Below, in pieces: positions 1 through 6,807 of a stretch of 9,429 bases of DNA (position 1 is its first letter; each line of letters starts with the position of its first letter). The position numbers and the translations under genes are program-made. The stretch comes from an uncultured Clostridia bacterium (GTDB lineage Bacteria; Bacillota; Clostridia; Oscillospirales; Ruminococcaceae), in the NCBI GenBank assembly GCA_947381875.1, contig CANCXY010000131.1:1-9429 (forward strand). The letters run 5' to 3'. The notes beneath the pieces were generated by a model. It searched no databases. It worked only from the letters and a program-made list of their open reading frames with translations, and was not told the origin of the DNA.

Positions 1-1
1 G

Positions 2-50
2 CTGCCTCTGGACTCCGCCAAAGGGGCGCAGCCCCTTTGGAAACCCATCT
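2..50 (-). repeat. Palindromic intergenic repeat, copy 1 (cut by window edge)
   Basis: Bases 2-50 are the exact reverse complement of 3755-3803, so this is the inverted partner of the copy in front of ftsY. It contains a perfect hairpin: CCAAAGGGGC (18-27), loop GCA, GCCCCTTTGG (31-40). The start of a second palindrome (CCAGAGGC on the minus strand, 4-11) reaches the window edge, so the rest of the element lies to the left. The stretch from here to the smc start holds no gene I can defend. One frame is open from base 1 to a stop at 100-102, overlapping smc by ten bases; its first part is repeat-derived, so I do not call it the end of an upstream gene, though that cannot be excluded without sequence to the left. 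Confidence 0.85.
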
Positions 51-92
51 TGATTGCGGGAGGGGTATGGTTGTTGAAATGAGGTTCCAGGG

Positions 93-3000
93 ATGTTCTT
101 AAAGGCATTGGAAATACAGGGGTTCAAGTCGTTCCCCGACCGCGTGCGCATCACGTTCGATCGCGGCGTGACCGCCGTGGTGGGGCCGAACGGCAGCGGG
201 AAAAGCAATATTTCAGACGCCATCCGCTGGGTACTGGGCGAGACGAGCGCGCGCCAGCTGCGCGGCGGTTCGAAGATGGAAAACGTCATCTTCGGCGGGA
301 CGCCCAGGCGCGGCGCGATGGGGTATGCCTTGGTGCGCCTCATTGTCGATAATACAGACCGCCGCATTGACGTGGACAGCGACGAAGTGATTATTGGGCG
401 GAAATATTACCGTTCGGGCGAGAGCGAATACACCGTCAATGGGCAGAATGTGCGCCTGCGCGATATCTATGAACTGTTCCTTGACACGGGCCTGGGACGC
501 GACGGCTATTCCGCGATTGGGCAGGGGCGAATCGCGGAGATCGTCGGCGCGAGGTCCGGCGAGCGGCGGGAAATCTTTGAGGAGGCGTCCGGCGTCGCGA
601 AGTACCGGTACCGCAAAAATGAGGCGGAGCGCCGTCTGGCGAGCGCCGAGGAGAACCTGGTGCGGCTGCGGGATATCCTGCGAGAGTTGGAAGAACGTGT
701 CGGGCCGCTGGAACGCGAGAGCAAAAAGGCCCGGCAATTCCTGGAACTGGCAGAGCGGAGAAAGACGCTGGAAGTGACGCTGTGGATGGACGCTATGCGG
801 CAGGCATCCGAGGCCGTGCGCGAGCAGCAGCGCCGTTTGGAGATTGCGAATGCGGATTATGAACGAGCGGGCCGCGAGGTAGACGCGCTGGACGCGGAAA
901 TGGCCGAGACGCGCGCTGCCACCGAGCGCCTGATCGCCGAGGCGGACCGCTGCAATACCGGCATCCGCACGCTGACGGAAAAGGGGTCCGGCGCGGACGC
1001 GGAAATCGCCGTGCTGAAAAATGATATCGTCCACAATGAAGCTGCTATGGCCTCCCTGCGCGAGGAAAAGAGCCGGGGCGGCGCGGGCCGCGAGGCCATC
1101 AACGCCGAAATCGCGCGCCATGAGGCCGAGATCAGCGCGTGCCAGTTGCGCGCAGAGGTATTGGCCGGGCAGGCGCGCGGCTGTGAGGAATCGTTGGCCG
1201 AACTTCAGAAGCAGGACGAGGCGGGCAGTATCCGGCGCGGGGAGCTTACGGAAAAGCTCAACGGGGTATCCGCGCGTATTACAGAACAGAAGGTAGCGGC
1301 GGCGGGCGCACAGTCGGCGGCGGACGCGGCGGCGCGGCAGCTTGCCGAAGCGCAGGCCAGCGGCGCGGCAGGCGAGGAAAACCGGCGCGCCCTCGAAACC
1401 CAGAAGGAAGAAGCGGAAGCGTTCCGCCAGGAGGCCGCCGCTGCCCTTGCAAAATTAGAAAATATTCAAAAGGGCCTTTCCATGAAGATGGAAAACCGCC
1501 GCCGCGCTTTGGAGGAAGCCGCCGAAGCTGAGCGAACAGCGGCGCGCGCGCAGGAGGCTGCCGCGCAAAGGCTGGGCGTCCTGCGCGAGTTAGAGCGCAG
1601 TATGGATGGTTTTCAGGGCAGCGTCAAGGCTGTAATGCAGGCTGCGCGCGCGGGGCGGCTGCGCGGCGTTGTCGGCCCAGTGTCCACTATACTTACGGTG
1701 CGGGCGGGCTATGAGACGGCGATCGAAACGGCGTTGGGCTATGCGCTGCAAAATATTGTTGTTGCGGACGAAAACGCGGCGAAAGCCGCCATCGCGTTCC
1801 TGCGGGAGGGGCGGGCGGGCCGCGCGACGTTCCTTCCCATTGATACAGTCAAGCCGTCCAACCCGCCGCCGCGTCTGCCGGAAGGGGCGGCGCTGGCTTC
1901 GGATTTTGTCCAGTATGAGGAAAAATATGCCCGCATCGTATCAAACCTGCTTGGGCGCATCGTGGTAGTGGAGGATTTGGACGAAGCCTCCCGCGCCGCG
2001 CGCGCGCTGGATTACCGCTTCCGCGTCGTCACGGTGGATGGGCAGGTCATCAACGCGGGCGGCTCGTTTACAGGCGGCAGCGTTTCGCGCTCCACCGGCC
2101 TTTTCAGCCGCAGGCAGGAGATCGGGGAGCTTGTTCAGAAGCAGGGCGCGCTGGAACAGGAGCGCGCCGGGGCCGCGCGGGAGACGGCGCGCATCCAGGC
2201 CGAGACGGAAGCCCTGACCGCTGAATTAGCGGCGGCGGAGAGCGAGGCTGTCACGGCGGGCGGCGATAAAATTCGCGGCGAGATGGAGTGTGCGCGCCTG
2301 ACAGACGCCCTGCGGCAGGCGATAGACGCGCAGCGCCAGCTTGACGGGACCTGTGAACAGCTCATCCAGCGCGTCGAGGAGGAAAAGCGGCGGGCGGCAG
2401 ACGCAGAACAGGCGTTGACAGCCCTTGCCGCCGAGAGTGAGGCGTTGGAAGCGGAATTGCGCGCGGCGTCCGACAACGGCGATATATTTTTGGCGCGCCG
2501 TGCGGAATTGGCGGAGAAACTGTCCGATTTGAAGCTCCAAGCGCTGGCCGCTGAAAAGGATATCGAAAACCACCGCGCCGCCATTGGGCAGCTTGAAAGC
2601 CGCACAGGGGAGCAGGATGCTCGCATGAAGGAGATCGACGCGGAGACAGAGCGCTTGACCGCTTTGAACGCGGAATGTGCCGCGAGGATAGAATCGGTGC
2701 GGGAAGGGATCGAGAAGGGGAAACAGCAGATTGCGCAGTTGGAAGAAGAAAAAGCCGAGGCGGTGCGCCGCCGCATGGAGCAGGAGGGCGCGGCGGCGAA
2801 GCAGACGGCGCGTATGCGCGCGCTTTCGGACGAACGCGAAAAACTGGGCCGCGAACTGGCCCGCCTGACCGAACAGAAGGAACAGAAGGACGCGGAATCC
2901 GCCCAGACTGCGGCGAAGCTCTGGGAGGAATACGAGCTGACGCCCACTGACGCGGAGCCGCTGTGCGTCCCGTTTGAAAATATCGCCGACCTGCGCCGCG

Positions 3001-3650
3001 ACACCGCCGAGGTGCGCGCGAAAATTAGGGCATTGGGCAGCGTGAATGTGGGCGCGATCGAGGAATACGAGGAGGTCTACAGCCGCTATTCTTTCCTGCA
3101 CGGGCAGGTGCAGGACGTGGAGACGGGCAAGGCGGAGCTGCAAAAACTGATTGTGGGGCTTGCGGACGAGATGCGCACCTTGTTCCGGGAGAGCTTCGCG
3201 GCCATCAACGGCCATTTCGGGCGCATTTTTGCCCAGCTTTTCGGCGGCGGCACGGCGCGGCTGTACTTGGAAGATGAAACGGACGTTTTGGAAAGCGGCA
3301 TCGGGATCGAGGTATCGCCGCCGGGCAAGCTGATCCGCAACCTCTCGGCGCTCTCAGGCGGCGAACAGGCGCTTGTGGCTATTTCAATCTACTTTGCCAT
3401 TTTCGCGGTAAACCCCGCGCCGTTCTGTGTGCTGGATGAGATCGAGGCTGCGCTGGATGATGTAAACGTCACGCGCTTTGCGCAGTACCTGCGCCGCATC
3501 ACGGACCACACGCAATTTATCTTGATTACGCACCGGCGCGGCACGATGGAAAATGCCGACGTACTGTACGGCGTCACCATGCAGGAGGACGGCGTTTCCA
3601 AACTGCTGAAACTGAACGTTGCGCAGGTAGACGCAAGCCTGGTATCCTGA
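93..3650 (+). CDS. smc: Chromosome segregation ATPase SMC
   Basis: Core subunit of the bacterial SMC-ScpAB condensin, an ATP-driven DNA loop extruder that compacts and separates sister chromosomes on the nucleoid. The 1185 residues match the usual Firmicutes length. The N-terminal head begins in the family style (MFLKALEIQGFKSF) with Walker A GPNGSGKSN at 31-39 and the conserved IGQGRI region near 142-147. A long Ala/Glu/Arg-rich coiled coil runs from about 170 to 500. The hinge spans about 507-670 and includes GGSFTGGS at 656-663. A second coiled coil runs to about 1010. The C-terminal head has signature LSGGEQ (from 1087), Walker B FCVLDE with D1115/E1116, and LITHRRGTME. B. subtilis SMC has LSGGER, so the Q is a small variation. 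The start is fixed by the family N-terminus; a modest GAGG lies 8 bases upstream. In Firmicutes rnc usually precedes it and ftsY follows, as here. No truncation or frameshift is seen. Confidence 0.98.
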   Translation: MFLKALEIQGFKSFPDRVRITFDRGVTAVVGPNGSGKSNISDAIRWVLGETSARQLRGGSKMENVIFGGTPRRGAMGYALVRLIVDNTDRRIDVDSDEVIIGRKYYRSGESEYTVNGQNVRLRDIYELFLDTGLGRDGYSAIGQGRIAEIVGARSGERREIFEEASGVAKYRYRKNEAERRLASAEENLVRLRDILRELEERVGPLERESKKARQFLELAERRKTLEVTLWMDAMRQASEAVREQQRRLEIANADYERAGREVDALDAEMAETRAATERLIAEADRCNTGIRTLTEKGSGADAEIAVLKNDIVHNEAAMASLREEKSRGGAGREAINAEIARHEAEISACQLRAEVLAGQARGCEESLAELQKQDEAGSIRRGELTEKLNGVSARITEQKVAAAGAQSAADAAARQLAEAQASGAAGEENRRALETQKEEAEAFRQEAAAALAKLENIQKGLSMKMENRRRALEEAAEAERTAARAQEAAAQRLGVLRELERSMDGFQGSVKAVMQAARAGRLRGVVGPVSTILTVRAGYETAIETALGYALQNIVVADENAAKAAIAFLREGRAGRATFLPIDTVKPSNPPPRLPEGAALASDFVQYEEKYARIVSNLLGRIVVVEDLDEASRAARALDYRFRVVTVDGQVINAGGSFTGGSVSRSTGLFSRRQEIGELVQKQGALEQERAGAARETARIQAETEALTAELAAAESEAVTAGGDKIRGEMECARLTDALRQAIDAQRQLDGTCEQLIQRVEEEKRRAADAEQALTALAAESEALEAELRAASDNGDIFLARRAELAEKLSDLKLQALAAEKDIENHRAAIGQLESRTGEQDARMKEIDAETERLTALNAECAARIESVREGIEKGKQQIAQLEEEKAEAVRRRMEQEGAAAKQTARMRALSDEREKLGRELARLTEQKEQKDAESAQTAAKLWEEYELTPTDAEPLCVPFENIADLRRDTAEVRAKIRALGSVNVGAIEEYEEVYSRYSFLHGQVQDVETGKAELQKLIVGLADEMRTLFRESFAAINGHFGRIFAQLFGGGTARLYLEDETDVLESGIGIEVSPPGKLIRNLSALSGGEQALVAISIYFAIFAVNPAPFCVLDEIEAALDDVNVTRFAQYLRRITDHTQFILITHRRGTMENADVLYGVTMQEDGVSKLLKLNVAQVDASLVS

Positions 3651-3672
3651 AAGCACGGAAATCAATTTTACC

Positions 3673-3701
3673 GTTTCTCCCCGTCGGAGGCGGGGAGAAA
3701 C
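3673..3701 (+). terminator. Strong hairpin after smc, possible terminator or RNA-stabilising end
   Basis: GTTTCTCCCCG (3673-3683) pairs perfectly with CGGGGAGAAAC (3691-3701) around a 7-base loop, 22 bases after the smc stop. The position suits transcription termination or 3'-end protection of smc mRNA. However, no T-run follows on either strand, so it is not a canonical intrinsic terminator, and read-through into ftsY remains likely. The structure is seen; the role is inferred. Confidence 0.4.
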
Positions 3702-3754
3702 AGAAGGATTATTGCTTCCCATCTTCTGAAAGCAGGCAAAACCATTGTAAGACG

Positions 3755-3834
3755 AGATGGGTTTCCAAAGGGGCTGCGCCCCTTTGGCGGAGTCCAGAGG
3801 CAGGGCCTCTGGGCAGGTTTGGGCGGCAGCCCAA
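3755..3834 (+). repeat. Palindromic intergenic repeat, copy 2, three consecutive hairpins
   Basis: Bases 3755-3803 match 2-50 perfectly in inverted orientation. This copy is more complete and shows three back-to-back palindromes. Hairpin 1 is CCAAAGGGGC/GCCCCTTTGG (3765-3787, 10 base pairs, 3-base loop). Hairpin 2 is CCAGAGGC/GCCTCTGG (3794-3812, 8 base pairs, 3-base loop). Hairpin 3 is TTGGGC/GCCCAA (3819-3834, 6 base pairs, 4-base loop). No transposase is present, so it resembles a REP/MITE-like dispersed non-autonomous element. The right border is set where the third palindrome ends and is uncertain. It ends about 18 bases before the ftsY Shine-Dalgarno, so in RNA it would form the ftsY leader and might act as an attenuator, stabiliser or processing site. 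Confidence 0.85.
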
Positions 3835-3851
3835 CAGCGACAGAACAAGAC

Positions 3852-3857
3852 AGGAGG
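3852..3857 (+). promoter_or_regulatory. Ribosome binding site that sets the ftsY start
   Basis: AGGAGG lies 7 bases before the ATG at 3865, an optimal arrangement. It decides between this start and the upstream in-frame ATG at 3757, which sits inside the repeat and has no comparable site in front of it. Confidence 0.85.
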
Positions 3858-3864
3858 GTTTATC

Positions 3865-4782
3865 ATGGGCTTTTTTGGGAAATTGAGCGAGGGACTTCGC
3901 AAAACGAGGGATTCCGTGTTCGGCGCGATTGCAAACCTTGTAACGGAGAAAGAGATTACCGACGACCTCTATGATGAGTTGGAAGAAAAGCTGATTTTGG
4001 CCGATACGGGCGCGGATGTGGCGATGGACTTGGTGGAGCAGCTTCGCCAGCGGGTGCGCGCCGACCGCCTGCGCACGGGGGATGAGGCATTGGAGGCGCT
4101 CAAGGATATCCTGTGTAAGACAATGCGCCCGGAAATGCTGCTCTCCGTCGATGGCCGCCCCACAGTGATGTTGATTATCGGCGTGAACGGCGTGGGCAAA
4201 ACAACGTCGATTGCAAAATTGGCGCACCTCTATACGAAAAAAGGCAAGCGCGTGATGATGGCGGCGGGCGATACCTTCCGCGCGGCGGCGGCGGAACAGT
4301 TGACCGTATGGGCCGACCGCGTGGGCGTCCCCATCGTCAAGCACGCCGAGGGCGCGGACCCTGCGTCCGTGATCTTTGACGCCGTTCAAAGCGCGGCGGC
4401 GCGCGGGTATGATCTGGTTTTGTGCGATACGGCGGGCCGTCTGCACAACAAAAAGCATCTGATGGATGAGCTTTCCAAAATCAGCCGCGTTGTCGACAAG
4501 GCGTGCGATACGGCGAAGGTGGAAACGTTGCTGGTGCTGGACGCGATCACCGGGCAGAACGCAATCAATCAGGCCAGCCAGTTTATCGACGCGGCGGGCG
4601 CAACAGGCGTAATTTTGACGAAGTTAGACGGCACGGCGCGCGGCGGTTCGGTGATCGGTATCCGCAAAAAGTTAGGGTTGCCTGTGCGGTTTGTCGGTGT
4701 CGGCGAGGGGATGGACGATCTGATGGAATTTGATCCGGAGGCTTTTGTGGACGCGCTCTTTGAGGAGACGGAGGAAAAATAG
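3865..4782 (+). CDS. ftsY: Signal recognition particle receptor FtsY
   Basis: GTPase of the SRP receptor: it docks Ffh/RNA-bound ribosomes at the cytoplasmic membrane and passes nascent membrane proteins to the Sec translocon. With the start at 3865 the protein has 305 residues, the usual size for Gram-positive FtsY lacking the acidic A domain. It opens with an amphipathic segment (MGFFGKLSEGLRKT) suited to lipid binding, then the helical N domain including ILADTGADV. The G domain carries P-loop GVNGVGKTT at 106-114, DTFRAAAAEQL at 136-146, DTAGR at 188-192, TKLDGTARGG at 252-261 and the C-terminal GVGEGMDDL. This pattern separates FtsY from Ffh, as does the absence of an M domain. An in-frame ATG at 3757 would add 36 residues encoded by the repeat; I reject it because the Shine-Dalgarno and family start favour 3865. 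The next gene begins 13 bases after the stop. Confidence 0.97.
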   Translation: MGFFGKLSEGLRKTRDSVFGAIANLVTEKEITDDLYDELEEKLILADTGADVAMDLVEQLRQRVRADRLRTGDEALEALKDILCKTMRPEMLLSVDGRPTVMLIIGVNGVGKTTSIAKLAHLYTKKGKRVMMAAGDTFRAAAAEQLTVWADRVGVPIVKHAEGADPASVIFDAVQSAAARGYDLVLCDTAGRLHNKKHLMDELSKISRVVDKACDTAKVETLLVLDAITGQNAINQASQFIDAAGATGVILTKLDGTARGGSVIGIRKKLGLPVRFVGVGEGMDDLMEFDPEAFVDALFEETEEK

Positions 4783-4795
4783 GTGAGGTCTGAAA

Positions 4796-5737
4796 ATGAA
4801 CTACAAAAAGCAGATCGATCCTGAATTAAAGAAAATAGCAGGGAACATACCGTATCATAAATTGATTATACGGTGTGCCAATATTTTTCAGGATATATCC
4901 TTTCGCTTAACAAGAGTCCCTGAAGGCGTCGATCATAAAAATATCGTCATTGAGGGATATAAGAAGTTAAAATGTAAGGTGGAAATATTTGAACCGCTGC
5001 ACAGGACAGAAAAGCTGCCATGTTTGCTTTATGTGCATGGAGGCGCGTTCAGTTATAAGGCATCTTCCTATCATAAAAAATTGGCGTGCGTGTATGCGTC
5101 GAAAGCAAAGTGCAGGGTTTATTTCCCGGATTATCATTTGCTTCCGAAGTATCCATACCCGGCCGCCTATGAGGATGTTTTGGGGTTATATAAATATATC
5201 ACGGAAAATGCAGAAGCATTGGGGATCGACCCTGAAAAGATTGGAATAGCGGGGGATAGTGCGGGTGCCGCTATTGCCGCATTGATTTGTAATAGATATA
5301 ACCGTGAGCATTTGCAGCGGCCCTGTATTCAAATGCTTGTATATCCATTGACAGATATAGACATGCAGACAGATTCCATGAAAAAGTTTGCGGATACCCC
5401 TCTATGGAACGCAAGGAATAACAAACGGATGTGGCTATATTACTGCGGAAACCTGAAAGGGGAAAATAGATACAGCGCCTCTCCTATACATGACCCGCTG
5501 CCACCGAAAATCCCTGATACATATATTGAAACTGCCGAATATGACTGTTTGCATGATGAAGGCATTCTATATGGAAAGAAACTGCGGGAAGCGGGTGCGC
5601 ATGTTGAAATAAATGAAACAAAAGGGACGATTCATGGATATGATTCTGCTTTAGATACGAAAATAGCGGTTCGCAATATAAAAAAACGTATTTCATTTCT
5701 AAGGAACGGTTTCTGGGGAAAAGAAAAAACTGCATAA
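4796..5737 (+). CDS. Alpha/beta hydrolase (HSL-type esterase/lipase), probably acquired
   Basis: A 313-residue serine hydrolase of the hormone-sensitive-lipase-like group. Visible are the oxyanion-hole motif HGGAF (81-85), nucleophile elbow GDSAG (153-157, Ser155), acid D250 in AEYDCLHDEG, and His280 in IHGYD, giving a full Ser-Asp-His triad. No signal peptide or membrane segment is evident, so it is likely cytoplasmic. The family hydrolyses short-chain esters or acyl/acetyl groups; the true substrate cannot be told. Its base composition differs strongly from its neighbours: 4861-4920 has 22 G+C of 60, whereas 4261-4320 in ftsY has 45 of 60, and codons such as aaa, ata, aga and tat are common. 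It starts 13 bases after the ftsY stop (AGGTGAGG as ribosome site), and its stop directly abuts the rdgB Shine-Dalgarno. The functions on either side are unrelated. Inference: a horizontally acquired gene fitted into a housekeeping run and still intact. Confidence 0.9.
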   Translation: MNYKKQIDPELKKIAGNIPYHKLIIRCANIFQDISFRLTRVPEGVDHKNIVIEGYKKLKCKVEIFEPLHRTEKLPCLLYVHGGAFSYKASSYHKKLACVYASKAKCRVYFPDYHLLPKYPYPAAYEDVLGLYKYITENAEALGIDPEKIGIAGDSAGAAIAALICNRYNREHLQRPCIQMLVYPLTDIDMQTDSMKKFADTPLWNARNNKRMWLYYCGNLKGENRYSASPIHDPLPPKIPDTYIETAEYDCLHDEGILYGKKLREAGAHVEINETKGTIHGYDSALDTKIAVRNIKKRISFLRNGFWGKEKTA

Positions 5738-5749
5738 GGGAGGACGGCT

Positions 5750-6445
5750 ATGGAATTTATCGCCGCGACAAACAATCCGGGGAAAATGGCGGAGTTTCGC
5801 AGGATTCTGACGCGCTTGGGCCATACGGTGCAGAGCCAGAAGGAAGCGGGCGTTGCGCTGGAACCGGAGGAGACGGGGGAGACGTTCAGCGAAAACGCGC
5901 AGATCAAGGCCCGCGCTATCTGTGAGGCGACCGGCAAAGCCACGATCGCCGACGATTCCGGCCTTTGTGTAGATATACTGGACGGCGCGCCCGGTGTGTA
6001 TTCCGCCCGCTACTGCGGCCATCACGGGGATGACGAGGCCAATAACGATAAATTGCTTCAAACGCTTGCGGATGTGCCGGAAGGCCAGCGGGCGGCGCAG
6101 TTTGTAAGCTGTGTGTGCGTGTGCCTGCCGACGCAAAATGCTGTGCGCTGTGCTGTCTTTCGCGGCGAATGCCCAGGCCGTATCGCCTTTGAGCGCTGGG
6201 GCACAAACGGCTTTGGGTATGACCCGATTTTTATTCCCGACGAGGTTGGCGTACCCGGTACAGATAAAGCGCTGCCGAATGAGGCGGGCCGTACCTACGC
6301 TGAGCTTTCAGCGGGGGAGAAAGACGCCATCAGCCACCGGGGGCGCGCGATCGCGTTGATGGAAACCCAACTGCCTGGGTTTTTGGAGGATGGAACAGTG
6401 TTGGGGATGTCGGCTGAATCTATCGAAATGAAAAACAAAGCGTAA
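5750..6445 (+). CDS. rdgB: XTP/dITP diphosphatase (RdgB/HAM1 family)
   Basis: House-cleaning pyrophosphatase that hydrolyses XTP, dITP and ITP to the monophosphates, keeping deaminated purines out of DNA and RNA; cytosolic, normally a dimer. The N-terminus has the substrate-binding ATNNPGK (6-12). DDSGL (68-72) carries the catalytic/metal-binding acidic residue, followed by APGVYSARY. GFGYDPIF and SHRGRA (from 195) complete the base-recognition pocket. At 231 residues it is longer than the typical ~195-205; the excess is partly a tail of about 25 residues after the last conserved helix (from PGFLEDG on). GGGAGG-type Shine-Dalgarno (GGGAGG, 5738-5743) stands 6 bases before the ATG and immediately after the hydrolase stop, so translation may be coupled to that gene. 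In Clostridia it is often found close to yhbY/nadD. Confidence 0.95.
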   Translation: MEFIAATNNPGKMAEFRRILTRLGHTVQSQKEAGVALEPEETGETFSENAQIKARAICEATGKATIADDSGLCVDILDGAPGVYSARYCGHHGDDEANNDKLLQTLADVPEGQRAAQFVSCVCVCLPTQNAVRCAVFRGECPGRIAFERWGTNGFGYDPIFIPDEVGVPGTDKALPNEAGRTYAELSAGEKDAISHRGRAIALMETQLPGFLEDGTVLGMSAESIEMKNKA

Positions 6446-6506
6446 ATACGATCGGATAAATAGAATGAACACCGTTGCATAACAAATAAAGAAAAGGAAA
6501 AAAACC

Positions 6507-6803
6507 ATGCTTACAAGTAAACAGCGCGCTATCCTGCGCGCACAGGCGAACAGCCTCGACGTTGTATTCCAGGTGGGCAAGGGCGAAATCGGCGAGGCGC
6601 TCATCAAAAGCACAGACGACTGCCTCGCCGCCCGCGAACTCATCAAAATGAAGGTTCTGGAAAACAGCCCCTATTCCACACGCGAGGCCGCCGATATCCT
6701 GGCGGAAAAAACAGGCAGCGAATGTGTACAGGCCATTGGGTCAAAATTTGTGCTCTACCGCCAGAAGGAAAAGGAGAGCCGCTATGCGGCGCTGCTGAAA
6801 TAA
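6507..6803 (+). CDS. yhbY: YhbY-type CRM-domain ribosome assembly RNA-binding protein
   Basis: A 98-residue single CRM (KH-like) domain protein. This family binds rRNA precursors and is linked to 50S subunit maturation. Seen in order: the opening LTSKQRAILRAQAN, the glycine-containing loop VGKGEIGEALI (canonical form GKGG), the strand LIKMKVLEN, and the C-terminal VQAIGSKFVLYRQ that closes the fold. The length is normal and nothing appears missing. AAGGA lies 8 bases upstream of the ATG. A 61-base AT-rich spacer separates it from rdgB; I find no convincing -35/-10 pair there, though the spacer is the likeliest place for a promoter driving yhbY-nadD-yqeK. The yhbY-nadD-yqeK order is conserved in Firmicutes and supports the call. 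Confidence 0.94.
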   Translation: MLTSKQRAILRAQANSLDVVFQVGKGEIGEALIKSTDDCLAARELIKMKVLENSPYSTREAADILAEKTGSECVQAIGSKFVLYRQKEKESRYAALLK

Positions 6804-6807
6804 CGAC

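Noticed and set aside
67..102. Short ORF overlapping the smc start, possibly a leader peptide or the end of an upstream gene
   Set aside because: The G-rich ribosome-like sequence sits only about 3 bases before the ATG, the frame upstream is repeat-derived, and eleven codons give no evidence of coding.
213..3215. Long open frames on the minus strand inside smc (e.g. 213-1121, 2135-3004, 2226-3215)
   Set aside because: They arise from the GC-rich, Ala/Glu/Arg-heavy codon pattern of smc; products are biased in Arg, Ser and His with no recognisable motif, and smc itself is an intact, conserved gene.
3384..4458. Minus-strand open frames across the smc-ftsY spacer (3384-3902, 3709-4458)
   Set aside because: They run through the repeat and into conserved smc and ftsY coding sequence on the other strand; no plausible ribosome site or family motif.
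6446..6506. Promoter in the AT-rich spacer before yhbY (TAGAAT at 6461-6466 as -10)
   Set aside because: No -35-like hexamer lies 16-18 bases upstream; a promoter is plausible but not supported.
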